Source: Natrinema caseinilyticum
Lineage (GTDB): Archaea > Halobacteriota > Halobacteria > Halobacteriales > Natrialbaceae
Direction: 5' to 3'
NCBI RefSeq assembly: GCF_024227435.1
Contig: NZ_CP100445.1
Location: 1,237,369 to 1,301,368 of the forward strand
DNA length: 64,000 nt
The notes under the pieces were generated by a model that ran no database searches, had not been told where the DNA came from, and saw only the letters and a program-made list of their open reading frames with translations. A program made the translations under genes and the position numbers. Below are positions 1 through 9,126 of the stretch, in pieces (the stretch's first letter is position 1; each line of letters opens with the position of its first letter).

Positions 1-378
1 ACACCCCGCTCGCGAAGTCGCGGCCAGCGAGCACTCGCTGGCCGCCGTCCGGCGAGCGGTGGGCAAATCGTTTCAACGACTACGATAGCCGGCCGATGGG
101 CCGCCGCTGCTCGTCGCCCCCGAACGCCGGGCGAACCGCGCGGACGGATTCCCGACTCCGGGCAGCGACTCGATACATCGACCGGCGACGGACGGCACCC
201 GAGCGGGTTCCGCGTCGCGACTTCCACCACGCTCTCGAGGCGGTCCGATCCGAGCGGCCTCGAGACGAATTCGACCGAAGCCGACGTCGAAGCGTCTCAC
301 TCCGGTCGGTCGCATCGATTACGAGGAGACCGAGAACGGATCCAAAACGGGGTCGTCGGCGACGTCGCCGCGTGGCGA
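1..378. other. Gene-free left edge with a repeated element
   Basis: I see no convincing gene here; the open frames are arginine-rich and unlike haloarchaeal proteins. Bases 1-78, read on the minus strand, align at roughly 80 percent identity with 27240-27318. Within it, GGCCAGCGAG and CTCGCTGGCC (23-44) form a perfect 10-bp inverted repeat with a 2-base spacer. The plus-strand frame starting at base 3 reads GERWANRFNDYDS, matching SERWVTRFNDDYS in the truncated regulator near 27.25 kb, so this is probably the tail of a related coding remnant that begins outside the window. Confidence 0.45.
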
Positions 379-618
379 TCAGTTCGTGATGACGTACTCG
401 TCTCCCGTCCGATGGACGTGGCCCGCGCCCGAAAGCGAGTTCAGGACGCTGAGGATGTTGATCTTCTTCATCGCCAGTATCTCTCCTAACTCCTCGGCCG
501 TCGCGCCGTCGGCCGCATCAAGATAGATGTACACCAGTTTCGCTCTCGCCGATTCCAGCCCCTGGGGAACCGGTTCGATTTTCGTCGCTGAACGGTGTTT
601 CTGTGACGTCATTGTCAT
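379..618 (-). CDS. Small winged-helix (MarR-like) DNA-binding protein
   Basis: This encodes 79 residues. Residues from about 20 to the end read as a compact winged helix: ARAKLVYIYLDAAD, then AEELGEILAMKKINILSVLNSL as helix-turn-helix, then a short wing ending RTGDEYVITN. It is a probable haloarchaeal transcription regulator of the MarR/TrmB-like type; the target is unknown. I place the start at 618 (MTMTSQ) because the TATA-like box at 638-646 puts transcription initiation at about 616, which suggests a leaderless messenger. ATG at 612 is the alternative. The longer frame to 651 would begin upstream of the predicted transcript. Confidence 0.75.
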   Translation of the reverse strand: MTMTSQKHRSATKIEPVPQGLESARAKLVYIYLDAADGATAEELGEILAMKKINILSVLNSLSGAGHVHRTGDEYVITN

Positions 619-637
619 CGGGACGGACCTCACTCTG

Positions 638-646
638 GTATATAAA
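638..646 (-). promoter_or_regulatory. TATA box for the small winged-helix gene
   Basis: On the minus strand the sequence ATTTATATACC lies about 24-26 bases before the ATG at 618, the usual haloarchaeal spacing for a leaderless transcript. Confidence 0.6.
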
Positions 647-780
647 TCCACACGTGGTGGGGAACTAATGAATACTAGGTCTCAATAGAGGCTACGTCAG
701 CACGTGACAGACTGTGCCGTCTCACGTAGTCCGGAGCGAGACGTTTTAGGGTGCCCGTACACACACTCGCATCGACAACC

Positions 781-1098
781 ATGACCGCGGACGAACGGCC
801 GTCGGTGCCGGCGGAACTGGACCGAACGGGGTGTGAGGCGCTCCGAGAACTCGAGGGCCGAGACGCGTCGACGCTCCGCGCGGCAGGGCGCTACCTCGAA
901 GAACTGGCGGCGTGGACGGAGCGACGGGACGCCGACGACGGGGAAACGCGTGCGCCAGCGGACGCGGCGTCGGTCGCGCTCCCCGACGGCGTTCCCGAAC
1001 GCGCGAGCGTCTCGGTGACGACGATCGGCGGAACCGAATACCGGTACTACCAGTGGCGCGACGGGGACGAAATCCGATCGGAAACGGTCCGGCGGTGA
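781..1098 (+). CDS. Conserved hypothetical acidic protein
   Basis: This encodes 105 residues beginning MTADERPSVPAEL. The first half is helical (LRELEGRDASTLRAAGRYLE), followed by an acidic linker and a beta-rich end (SVSVTTIGGTEYRYYQWRDG). I do not recognise a named family, although the shape is typical of small haloarchaeal proteins of unknown function. ATG 781 is preferred over an upstream start at 751 because a TATA-like CGTTTTAGGG at 742-751 lies about 30 bases before it. There is no membrane segment or signal peptide. The flanking genes point the other way, so it is probably transcribed alone. Confidence 0.65.
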   Translation: MTADERPSVPAELDRTGCEALRELEGRDASTLRAAGRYLEELAAWTERRDADDGETRAPADAASVALPDGVPERASVSVTTIGGTEYRYYQWRDGDEIRSETVRR

Positions 1099-1208
1099 CG
1101 GCTGCTACGCCCGATACGGCGCTGCTTCACGCGGTACGAACGCCGGTCGTGCGAGTGCGATCCGGACCCCGCTTACGTCGGTCGGCACCCGGTCGTGTGA
1201 CCGAATCG

Positions 1209-2132
1209 TCACACGGACTCGTACGGACCCAGTCGCGTCCCGTCCAGCAGGTAGGCCTCCCCGCCGGCCAGCCCCGCGGGCAGGAACGGCGAGAGAAACG
1301 ACTGTCCGGTCACGTTGATCCACGTCCCGCCGACGAGATCGTTGAACGCCGGAACGACGACCACCCGGGGCGGCGTTTCGCCCGCCCCGTCGAGCCACGC
1401 GACGTCCTCGTACTCGGGTCTGGGTCGAAACGGAGCGGGATCGAGCCGACCCCGCAGCCACACTCGTTCGACGCGACTCCCGCCGACCTCGTCTTCGAGT
1501 CGCACGCAGGGGTGTTCGTGACCCAGACAGACGACCTCGCACTCGAGAACCGCCGGTGAAGGCCACGTGTGGCCGTGACAGACGCCGACGTCGCCCAGTG
1601 GGGTGCCGTCGCCGGGAACGACGTCGATATCGGTGTCGACCTCGTCACCGTCGGTGAGCCACGTTTCGATGCGTCCGTCGTGGTTGCCCTTGACGACGGT
1701 AACGGGCACGTCGTCCGGCAGGGACTCGAACAGCACCTCGAGTTCGCCGCGCTCGGCCCCGCCCGGGTCGCCGATCGAGTGCATGAGATCCCCGAGGACG
1801 ACGAGTCGGTCGGGACGGGTCCGCTCGAGCAGCGAGGCGAGACGGTCGCGGCGCTCGGGGGCGCGACTGGGGACGTCGACGCCGCGGTCGTATCGCAGGC
1901 CGGCCTCGTAACCGGCGTGATAATCGGCGACGAGAAGGGCCCGTTGGGTGCCGACGGTTGCGATGGCGGCCGGTTCATCCGGAATCGGCTCGACGAGAGG
2001 TGCAGTCGTCGACGACGATCGCGCGGTCGATCGCTCCGACCGATCCGGGCGATCGGACCGAGACGGCCGATCTGACACGTCCGACCGCCCCGACCGATCC
2101 GATCCATCCGACCGACGCGACTCGTCTTCCAT
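1209..2132 (-). CDS. rpe: RPA-associated calcineurin-like phosphoesterase
   Basis: This 307-residue protein has a metallophosphoesterase core with DYH (70-72), GDLMHS (114-119), GNHD (149-152), a GHTW motif and GHEHP (204-208), which supply the two-metal centre. In haloarchaea such a phosphoesterase is encoded behind rpa1 and rpap1, and the same order is present here: it starts 7 bases after the rpap1 stop. A nuclease or phosphatase role in single-strand DNA metabolism is inferred from context. Residues 6-35 form an odd low-complexity run of R, S and D (RSDGSDRSGRSD and similar), encoded by short CGATC-rich DNA repeats. The true start could lie after this run, since the conserved fold begins near residue 45. 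Confidence 0.85.
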   Translation of the reverse strand: MEDESRRSDGSDRSGRSDVSDRPSRSDRPDRSERSTARSSSTTAPLVEPIPDEPAAIATVGTQRALLVADYHAGYEAGLRYDRGVDVPSRAPERRDRLASLLERTRPDRLVVLGDLMHSIGDPGGAERGELEVLFESLPDDVPVTVVKGNHDGRIETWLTDGDEVDTDIDVVPGDGTPLGDVGVCHGHTWPSPAVLECEVVCLGHEHPCVRLEDEVGGSRVERVWLRGRLDPAPFRPRPEYEDVAWLDGAGETPPRVVVVPAFNDLVGGTWINVTGQSFLSPFLPAGLAGGEAYLLDGTRLGPYESV

Positions 2133-2139
2133 CGAACGA

Positions 2140-3945
2140 TTAGATCGCTTTCAGCGTCTCGTCGTCGGGTTCGTAACACTGGCCGCCCATCAGCGCGTCC
2201 TGGATCGCGTCCTCGACTTCGTCCGTCGTCGCGCCGGTATCAGCGACGACCGTTTCGATGACCGTCCCTCGAGCGGCGCCGTCGCCGTCGTCGAGTTTCG
2301 CCATCGTTTCGACGACGTAGCTCTCCAGGTCGACGTCGGCTGCCGGTTCGTCGGCGACCGCTGGTTCGGCGTCGGCTGGTTCGACGTCGGCTGCCGATTC
2401 GTCGGCGACCGCTGGTTCGGCGGCTGCCGATTCGTCGTCGGCTGCCGATTCGTCAGTTGCGGAATCCGCCTCCGCCGAAGCCGCAGTTTCCTCGGCTTCG
2501 GGCTCGTCCGGTGTCTCGGCCGATTCCGGCTCCTCGGGGTCGGTTGGCGCGTCAGCGACGTCGTCCTCGAGTCCGGATTGCGGCGGTGCACCGAGGTCGT
2601 CGTCCGCCGGTCGATCGGTCGTCGTTTCGCCCGGATCGGGGGTCTCGATGTCGGCTTCGCCGGGGTCGTCGACTTCGCTGCCGGTCGTAAACTCCGTCCC
2701 GAACTCCGCTTCGAGTTGTTCGCGTTCCTCGTCGTCCATCTCGTACATGCCGTCGTCGCCGTCGCCGTCGTCGAACTCGCCGAGATCGCCGCCTTCGTCG
2801 GTGTCGCTGACGGCGGCCGTCTCGTCGTCCGCGTCGACCGTGATTTCCGTCTCCGCATCGGTCGTGTCTGAATCGGCGGTGGAAGCCGACGGTTCGGCTT
2901 CGGGTTCGCCGCCTTCTGCGGACGGCCTGGCGCCCTCGTCGGTCGCGGGTTCCGCGTCGGTTCCCTCGAGCGGCTCCGTGCCGGATTCGCCGGTCGTCGG
3001 GTCGCCGTCGGCCGTCCGTGGCGTCTCGACATCGGCAGTATCGGGCCCGCTACTGGTGGCCGTCCCGGCTGCTGAGCCCGACTGTGCGTTTGCCGACGTG
3101 GATTCGGTTTCGGCGCCCGCTGGCGCCGCTACTCGCCCTGACGCTGCGGTCGGCTCCGATTCCGGCTCGTCGCGCACGTCGAGGTCGGCGAGACCGACGT
3201 CCGCCAGTCCGGCCAGCGAGGCGACGGTCGCATCGGACGCGGGACTCGTGTCACCCGGCGAGAGGTCGACCCCACTTACTTGATCGCGCTCGCCCGCGAC
3301 GACTTCGCACGCCTCGAGCGCACACTCCCGCAGCGCCGCGAGATACGACGGCGTCGTCCCGTAATGCTCCCGTGCGAGCGGGATCCCTGCGGCGAAGCCG
3401 GCTTCGACGCCCGCCTCGAGGAGCGCATCGGTCAGCGCGTCGTCAGGTCCGTCAGCTCGAGCGGCCGCCGCGTAGGTGCCGATTCGCTCGAGCGTCTGTT
3501 CGGCCGCGCTGACGACCCAGCGGTCGCGGGTGTCGGCGTCGACCGTGGCGATGCTCTCGGGTCGAATCGAGGTGTAGACGCGATCGGAATCGTCCGGCTG
3601 GAAGGTTCGTGCCTTGCCGGTGACTGCGACGAAGGCGGGCGGCTCGACTTGCTCGAGGAAGGCCAATTCGTCCGGCTGGTACTGGCCGGCGTACACGACG
3701 AACGCGCCGGTCGGGTCGACGACGCGGGCGCGAACCATCTCGTCGTTGACCGACGTGACCTCGGTGAGCGTGCCGACGGCGAACACGCGGTTGAGTCGCG
3801 CGCCGGTCGGCGATATCACGTAGTTCGGTGCCCGTTCTTCGTCGCTTTCGGCGTACGAGAGCGAGGCGTCGTCGTACTCCGCCGCGAACAGCCTGTAGGC
3901 GATCTCCCGTCCGGGAATCTCGTCGTCAGTCCCGTTCGCGCTCAT
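2140..3945 (-). CDS. rpap1: RPA-associated protein Rpap1
   Basis: This 601-residue protein belongs to the COG3390 RPA-associated family. Residues about 15-140 contain an OB-type domain (YVISPTGARLNRVFAVGTLTEV and RVVDPTGAFVVYAGQY), followed by a conserved helical region to about 210. Residues 260-530 are a very acidic low-complexity linker, and a small C-terminal domain (about 535-601) resembles a winged helix (VVETMAKLDDGDGAARGTVIETV split by turns). It partners the RPA encoded just upstream, and the genes overlap by 4 bases (ATGA), implying translational coupling. The linker includes imperfect repeats of AAEPAVADESAADVEP type between about 2330 and 2460. It is longer than usual mainly because of this linker. 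Confidence 0.88.
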   Translation of the reverse strand: MSANGTDDEIPGREIAYRLFAAEYDDASLSYAESDEERAPNYVISPTGARLNRVFAVGTLTEVTSVNDEMVRARVVDPTGAFVVYAGQYQPDELAFLEQVEPPAFVAVTGKARTFQPDDSDRVYTSIRPESIATVDADTRDRWVVSAAEQTLERIGTYAAAARADGPDDALTDALLEAGVEAGFAAGIPLAREHYGTTPSYLAALRECALEACEVVAGERDQVSGVDLSPGDTSPASDATVASLAGLADVGLADLDVRDEPESEPTAASGRVAAPAGAETESTSANAQSGSAAGTATSSGPDTADVETPRTADGDPTTGESGTEPLEGTDAEPATDEGARPSAEGGEPEAEPSASTADSDTTDAETEITVDADDETAAVSDTDEGGDLGEFDDGDGDDGMYEMDDEEREQLEAEFGTEFTTGSEVDDPGEADIETPDPGETTTDRPADDDLGAPPQSGLEDDVADAPTDPEEPESAETPDEPEAEETAASAEADSATDESAADDESAAAEPAVADESAADVEPADAEPAVADEPAADVDLESYVVETMAKLDDGDGAARGTVIETVVADTGATTDEVEDAIQDALMGGQCYEPDDETLKAI

Positions 3946-5213
3946 GCGTTCACCCCCTCGAGGACGGCCGACGCACGGTCGGCCGGATCGTCGTCGCTTT
4001 CGTCGAACGTCTCGGCGTCCAGGTTCGCGCCGTACTCGTCGACGGAGAGGTGACCGCGAACGCGGTACTCACGGCCGACGATGCGCTCGCGGATCGTGTC
4101 CGCGACGACCTCCTGATCCATGGCTTCGCGGGCCTGTTCTAAGGCGTCGTCCAGCGTCCCGCCGTAGACTCGTTCGGTCAACTCGTCGTCCAAGACCACG
4201 GTGACGGTACCGGTGCCGTCGTCGAGGATCGCTTTGACCCGAAGGTCGTCGATCCCGTCGACGTCTCCGTGGGTTCGACACTGTCCTTTCTGGACGACGC
4301 GATAGCACTCGGGACAGCGCTGGATCAGGCCGGACCCCTCCCGGACGGCGAGGACGTTGCCGCTCACTTCGACGTCGTAGACGCCGCCCGTCCGGACGGC
4401 CTCGCCGACGGTCATGCTGGCTGTGTCGCTGCCGACGTCGATCGCCCGGTCGAGTTCGGTGACCGTCGAGAACGCCGAGACGTTGAGTTCGGGCACGCCG
4501 CGAAACTCCTGGACGTACGCGTTTTCGATTCGAACCGAGCCGCCCGCCTCGATTTCGGGCGCCGGATCCCAGTTCGTAAAGGGAAGTCGGCCGCTCTCGT
4601 CGCCGACAACGCCGCTCAGGATCTCCGTCTCGCCGTCGCGGCCGTCGATCGTTCGGCGCTCGCACTCGAGGACCGACACCTCGACCGCGACCGCGCGGTC
4701 ACCGGTCTGGAGGTCGGCCAACTGCGCGTCGCCGCCGATTTCGTGGGAGACGTCGACCGGTTCTTCCTCGAACGAGAGCGACGTGCTCTCTCCGAAGTTG
4801 AGTTCGGGTTCGCCGTCCCACTCGCGGACGCCCGCGTTTCCTGCGGTGATCGCATCGCCGGGAGAGAGGCCGAAGTCCTCCCAAGCCGTGTAGTCGATCG
4901 CACCGGTCTCGTCGGCCAGTCGACCTTCGACGATGACGTGATCCGATCCCTGATAGCGGATCGATCGTTTGCCCGCCGTCAGGACGACGCCGGTGACGGT
5001 GACGGCGCTGTCGTCGGGCGTAATCTCGGCGATTTCCCTGGCCGACGGGGCCCCGCCGCCGCTCGAACCGTCGCCGTACTTCCGCCGGAGGCTCTGTTTT
5101 GCCTCGTCGATCGGGACGCTGTACTCCACTAAGTTCTGCAAGTCGGATTTGACCTCCTCTTTGTCGATACCGAGGTCGGAGGCGAGATCCTCGGCATGAT
5201 CGTCTAGTTCCAT
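3942..5213 (-). CDS. rpa1: Replication protein A, single-strand DNA-binding subunit
   Basis: This encodes 423 residues from MELDDHAEDL. A short helical N-terminus is followed by three OB folds: one from VTVTGVVLTAGKRSIRYQG, one from RAVAVEVSVLECERR, and a third from YDVEVSGNVLAVREGSG, which carries a zinc site CPEC-x6-CRTH. This is the haloarchaeal RPA1 architecture, which protects single-stranded DNA in replication and repair. It is the first gene of the rpa1-rpap1-rpe operon. I chose 5213 because a TATA-like TTTTGAAT near 5236-5243 places initiation close to it and GGTGAT immediately precedes the ATG; a start at 5240 would add nine residues. Confidence 0.92.
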   Translation of the reverse strand: MELDDHAEDLASDLGIDKEEVKSDLQNLVEYSVPIDEAKQSLRRKYGDGSSGGGAPSAREIAEITPDDSAVTVTGVVLTAGKRSIRYQGSDHVIVEGRLADETGAIDYTAWEDFGLSPGDAITAGNAGVREWDGEPELNFGESTSLSFEEEPVDVSHEIGGDAQLADLQTGDRAVAVEVSVLECERRTIDGRDGETEILSGVVGDESGRLPFTNWDPAPEIEAGGSVRIENAYVQEFRGVPELNVSAFSTVTELDRAIDVGSDTASMTVGEAVRTGGVYDVEVSGNVLAVREGSGLIQRCPECYRVVQKGQCRTHGDVDGIDDLRVKAILDDGTGTVTVVLDDELTERVYGGTLDDALEQAREAMDQEVVADTIRERIVGREYRVRGHLSVDEYGANLDAETFDESDDDPADRASAVLEGVNA

Positions 5214-5382
5214 CACCGGCAATTCGAGTCGGGGATTCAAAAGCGTTCCCGCAGGAGGGTGGAAGTGAACGGACGGGTCTCGAGGCGGAAGCGAGACCGT
5301 CCGCGGCGGGTGAGCGATAGCCGCCGAGTCGAGAGAGAGGGGCGCAGCAGACGCCGAAGGTCGCGGTGCAACGGACGCCGGT

Positions 5383-6378
5383 TCAGGGACGCGGTGCGGC
5401 CTTCTGCAGCGCCGTTTCCGCGATATTCCCGCCGTAGTCGGCGCTTCTGGACAGCGAGTCGACGATCAGCCCGAGCGATTGGGCCTGCACCGGGTCGAGG
5501 TCCCGAAGCATGTCGTCTATCTGTCGGGTGTGTTCGTCGATTTCGAGGACGGCTTCGCGGGCGTCGTGGCCGAGCCGGGTCGCCTCGTTGGTGTCGTCTG
5601 CGAACAAGGCGTCCATCGACGTTTCCAGGACCACCGAGGTATCCGCCTGCAGGTCCGCGAGCGCGTCGGCGACCGACTCGGGAATTTCGTCGAGTTTGAG
5701 CGCGAGGTTGCTGATCTTCGTCGCGTGGTCGGCGACGCGTTCGAGTTGGCGGGCGCTCGAGTGGAAGTCGAAGCAGTCTTCGCGAGGGACACCGAGTTCC
5801 TCGGCCGCGCGCGGGGACCGAAGGGTCGCGCGGAAGATTCGCGAGACGACCAGCCAGAGGCGGTCGACGTCGTCGTCGCGCTCGATGACGTCGTGGGCGA
5901 TGTCGTCGTCGTTCTCGATCAGTGCCCGAACGGCGTCCTCGAGCATCGATTGGGAAATCAAGCGCATACGCGTGACGGCGTTGACGATCGACAGTTCGGA
6001 GGAATCGAGGAGGTCCTGGATGACCACGCTGTCCGTCGTCTCCTCGAGCACCTCGACGCCGACCAGTCCCTGCGTCGCGCTGCGGATCGCCCGTCGCTGG
6101 TCCGTCGTGATTCGACCCGCCTCGAGCCGGATAATGTCGAAGCCGCTGACGTACATGGTCATGACGGCCCGGGTCAATCGTTCGCCCTCCAGATTCGAGA
6201 CGTCGAGCGTTCCTTCCTGCCGGTGTGACTCGCTCTGGGGAGTCAACAGGAGGGTGTCGTCTTCGGGATAAAATTCGACGGTCGTGCCCGCGCTGACCTC
6301 GTTTTCGGTCGCCCACGTTTTGGGGAGCGAAACCGTGTACGTCGACCCGCCCGTCACCTGCACCTTGCGTGTCTCCAT
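5383..6378 (-). CDS. phoU: Phosphate regulator with AbrB and PhoU domains
   Basis: This encodes 331 residues. Residues 1-45 (METRKVQVTGGSTYTVSLPK onward) form a SpoVT/AbrB swapped-hairpin DNA-binding domain. The remainder is a PhoU-type helical repeat with conserved acidic clusters (HDVIERDDDVDRLW and RQLERVADHATKIS). In haloarchaea this fusion is the presumed transcriptional regulator of phosphate uptake. It stands divergent from the first pst operon across a 546-bp control region, and its own promoter carries a variant of the motif found before each pstS. The ATG at 6378 is chosen because the AbrB domain starts there and a TATAAATATA-like box precedes it; upstream codons are low quality. 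Confidence 0.9.
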   Translation of the reverse strand: METRKVQVTGGSTYTVSLPKTWATENEVSAGTTVEFYPEDDTLLLTPQSESHRQEGTLDVSNLEGERLTRAVMTMYVSGFDIIRLEAGRITTDQRRAIRSATQGLVGVEVLEETTDSVVIQDLLDSSELSIVNAVTRMRLISQSMLEDAVRALIENDDDIAHDVIERDDDVDRLWLVVSRIFRATLRSPRAAEELGVPREDCFDFHSSARQLERVADHATKISNLALKLDEIPESVADALADLQADTSVVLETSMDALFADDTNEATRLGHDAREAVLEIDEHTRQIDDMLRDLDPVQAQSLGLIVDSLSRSADYGGNIAETALQKAAPRP

Positions 6379-6414
6379 GTGGCGGCCTTTCGACCGCCCG
6401 AATATAAATATACA

Positions 6415-6425
6415 GGGATCTATAG
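6415..6425 (-). promoter_or_regulatory. Pho-type element upstream of phoU
   Basis: On the minus strand the sequence CTATAGATCCC lies immediately before the TATA-like tract TATATTTATA. It differs slightly from CATAGCATCCC at the pstS1 and pstS2 promoters but occupies the same place relative to the TATA box, so the regulator may bind both sides of the divergent region. Confidence 0.5.
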
Positions 6426-6880
6426 AGCTACGTCTGTGACGAGGGATAATCGGCTCGAGAGGAGAGATTCCGGCCGATCTTCGAACCGACGGTTTGATAG
6501 AAGTACCCCTCTCAAGTATGTTGGACATAGTGGTATATATTACTCGAGTTGTCTCTGTTGCATCCACCGACGCGGTGCTATTGCGCTGCCGTCGGACGGG
6601 CAAGCGTGTTGGTCCGTCGTCGGAACGCGGTCGTCGATTCGCGATGGATTCCGCGACGCCCTCTTTCCACAGTCGGCCGAAAACGAAATTTCTAGACGGA
6701 CGGTCGCCCCGGTACCGCCTTCGTTAGACCGTCAGACGGAAACGTCGAGGGATTGGGAATCAGCGACCAGTTCAGATCGGAAACGACCGACGCTCCGGCC
6801 TGCCGCGGCGGTTTCGGGAACCGACGTCGTTCTAACCACTGAAATATATAGGAATATGTGATCACTGACCGGTATATATG

Positions 6881-6904
6881 GTTCATAGCATCCCTTTTTT
6901 ATAC
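6881..6904 (+). promoter_or_regulatory. Pho-type element plus TATA box of pstS1
   Basis: The 24 bases contain CATAGCATCCC (6884-6894) joined to TTTTTTATAC (6895-6904). The same 24 bases recur without change at 12427-12450 before pstS2. CATAGCATC ends 33 bases before the ATG. The TATA centre lies about 24 bases before that ATG, so the transcript is leaderless and the element abuts the TFB recognition site. Confidence 0.7.
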
Positions 6905-6924
6905 CGTCTCGAATCAACCTCGTG

Positions 6925-8019
6925 ATGGCAGACAACAAGTTCGGACGCGACGCAGTATCGCGACGGAAGTTCGTTGCCGGAGCAGGTGCCGCCGGCCTTG
7001 TCGCAGCAGCCGGCTGCCTCGGAAGCGATGGAGGGGGAAGCAGTGGCAGCGGACCGCTGACGGCCGACGGTTCCTCTACCGTCTACCCGATTACGTCCGA
7101 CGCGGCGTCCTACTGGAACTCCAACCACCCCGCCGACGACGGCGAGTACTGGGGCTCCAACTCCGAGGGCACCGCGCCCGGCTACGACAAGATCGACAAC
7201 CCCGACGACGAGAACCTCGCCGACTACTGGGCCGGCCTCTACGGCTTCGAACCCACGGACGGCGCCGCGCCGCCGTTCTCGGTCAACATCGGTCTCAGTC
7301 ACTCCGGAACCGGCATCGAGAAGGTCGCCAACGGCCAGGTCGACATCGGTGACGCCAGTTCGAGCGTCGCCGACGAGCTCCCCGACGCCAGCCAGGAAGA
7401 CCTCGACAAGTACACCGACCACGTCGTCGCGCGCGACGGCCAGCCCGTCGTCGTGAGCAAGGAAATCTGGGACGCCGGCGTCGAGAAGCTGACCGGCGAT
7501 CAGGTTCGCGCGATCTACACCGGCGAGATCACGAACTGGTCCGAGATTGACGCGTACTCCGGACCCGACAAGGAGATCCAGGCGGTCGGCCGCGCGGTCG
7601 GCTCCGGGACCGACACGGCGTTCCGCGCCAACATGCTCGGCGACCCCGAGGCCGAGATGAGCGTCGACGTCCGCAAGGGCCAGAACCAGCAGGTCCAGAC
7701 GACGGTCGCGGACTCCGACAACGCCATCGCGTACATGGCGCTCGCGTTCGTCGACATGGACCGCGTCCCCGCGATCTCGCTCGAACTCGAGGGGACGACC
7801 TACACGCTCGGCGAGAACCTCGGCTCGAAGGACTACCCGCTCTCGCGTGAGCTTCACTGCTACACCTACGAGGGGACGAGCAAGAAGGAGGCAGCGTTCA
7901 TCAACATGCTGCTGAGCGAGTTCGGTCAGCTCCACTTCGTCCAGCCGAACAACTACTTCATGCTCCCGCCCGAGGAGCGCGACGAACAGCGCTCGAAGCT
8001 GCCCGAGCAGGAGAACTAA
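6925..8019 (+). CDS. pstS1: Phosphate-binding lipoprotein PstS (first operon)
   Basis: This protein of about 364 residues begins with a twin-arginine signal (VSRRKFVAGAGAAG) and a lipobox ending AAGC, so it is exported folded and lipid-anchored. The binding fold shows ADGSSTVYPIT near its start and GRAVGSGTDTAFRANMLG further on, the usual phosphate-contacting loops. It starts the pstS-pstC-pstA-pstB-phoU operon. ATG 6925 is preferred over the adjacent GTG 6922, given the leaderless promoter. It differs clearly from the two other PstS proteins here, which lack the insert rich in aromatic residues at about 65-100. It delivers phosphate to the PstC/PstA permease. Confidence 0.92.
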   Translation: MADNKFGRDAVSRRKFVAGAGAAGLVAAAGCLGSDGGGSSGSGPLTADGSSTVYPITSDAASYWNSNHPADDGEYWGSNSEGTAPGYDKIDNPDDENLADYWAGLYGFEPTDGAAPPFSVNIGLSHSGTGIEKVANGQVDIGDASSSVADELPDASQEDLDKYTDHVVARDGQPVVVSKEIWDAGVEKLTGDQVRAIYTGEITNWSEIDAYSGPDKEIQAVGRAVGSGTDTAFRANMLGDPEAEMSVDVRKGQNQQVQTTVADSDNAIAYMALAFVDMDRVPAISLELEGTTYTLGENLGSKDYPLSRELHCYTYEGTSKKEAAFINMLLSEFGQLHFVQPNNYFMLPPEERDEQRSKLPEQEN

Positions 8020-8049
8020 GTCGCGCCGCAGTTCAACCACCGATATTTT

Positions 8050-9126
8050 ATGTCAACGTCAGAACTACACCAACAACTGAAAGACCACTTCGGGGTCGAG
8101 TCGGCCGACGACAGGGTCGTAACCCTGGGAGCGGTGGGAGCGGTGTGCCTACTCGGGTCGGCCGTCGCGTTCTTGATCGGGTCCCCGTTTACCGCGCTGC
8201 CCCTCGCGGGGTTCCTGCTCACGGTGGCGTATGGACTGTACGAGTATCAGGCGGCCACGGCGAAAGCGCTGAGTTTTCTCGCGACGGTCGGCACCGGTGC
8301 GATCCTCGCGTTGATCACGATCTACCTGATCGTCGAGGCGCTGCCAGCGATCCGCTTCACGGGTGTGGAGATGTTCACACACGCCTCGGAGCCGATGTGG
8401 CGCACGCGCGGTGAGGAGATGTACTCGCTCGTCCCGATGATGTGGGGCACGCTCGTCACGACGGTGCTTGCGATGCTGATCGCCGGCCCGCTCGGCGTCG
8501 CGGGCGCGCTGTTCATCAGCGAGATCGCACCCGACGCAGTCCGGGAGGTCGTCAAGCCCGCCGTCGAGACACTCGCCGGGATCCCCTCGATCGTCTACGG
8601 CTTCATCGGGTTCACCATTCTGAACGACTACATGATGGAGAACGTGGACCTGTCGACGTCCGGCAGTCTCGTCATCGTGGGGATGGTCGTCGGGCTGATG
8701 TCACTACCGACGGTCGTTTCCGTCGCCGAGGACGCCATCGCGAGCGTCCCGGAGTCGATGAAGAGCGGCTCGCTCGCGCTCGGAACGACCGACTGGCAGA
8801 CCACCAAGAGCATCACGATCCCCGCCGCGTTCTCGGGCGTCTCCGCCGCCGTGTTGCTCGGCGTCGGCCGCGCCGTCGGCGAGACGATGGCGGCGACCGT
8901 GATCCTGGGCCACGCCCAGCGGCTCCCCGACCCGCTGTACGACGTCTTCGGCAACACCGAGACGCTGACCAGCCTCATCGCGAGCCAGTACGGCGTCGCC
9001 AGCGGTACGCACATGAGCGCGCTGTTCGCCGCCGGCGTCGTGCTGTTCGTCAGCGTCACCGTGCTCTCGGTCGCGTCCCAGTACATCGAACGACGCATGC
9101 AGAGCCAACTGCAGGGTGAATCATGA
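8050..9126 (+). CDS. pstC1: Phosphate ABC transporter permease PstC
   Basis: This 358-residue integral membrane protein has an N-terminal pair of hydrophobic helices ([19 protein letters not shown] and the next) and a permease domain with the EAA-type loop ([20 protein letters not shown]) that contacts PstB. It is about 50 residues longer than bacterial PstC because of the N-terminal helices. It forms the membrane channel with PstA. It begins 30 bases after pstS1, with an AT-rich TATTTT before the ATG, and overlaps pstA1 by 4 bases (ATGA), so the two are translationally coupled. Confidence 0.93.
   Translation: MSTSELHQQLKDHFGVESADDRVVTLGAVGAVCLLGSAVAFLIGSPFTALPLAGFLLTVAYGLYEYQAATAKALSFLATVGTGAILALITIYLIVEALPAIRFTGVEMFTHASEPMWRTRGEEMYSLVPMMWGTLVTTVLAMLIAGPLGVAGALFISEIAPDAVREVVKPAVETLAGIPSIVYGFIGFTILNDYMMENVDLSTSGSLVIVGMVVGLMSLPTVVSVAEDAIASVPESMKSGSLALGTTDWQTTKSITIPAAFSGVSAAVLLGVGRAVGETMAATVILGHAQRLPDPLYDVFGNTETLTSLIASQYGVASGTHMSALFAAGVVLFVSVTVLSVASQYIERRMQSQLQGES

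Larger units (their letters stand above)
6379..6924. other. Divergent control region between phoU and pstS1
   Basis: No gene is visible. The left end holds the phoU TATA box (6401-6410) and a reversed Pho-type element at 6415-6425. The right end holds an AT-rich stretch from 6838 with TATATAGG (6845-6852), GGTATATATGG (6871-6881) and the pstS1 element. Another TATA-like GGTATATATTAC lies near 6531-6542. The rest has no feature I can support. Confidence 0.6.

Noticed and set aside
2190-3283. Long frames opposite and alongside rpap1
   Set aside because: They are serine-, arginine- or proline-rich mirror images of the acidic Rpap1 linker, which produces long open frames in GC-rich DNA.
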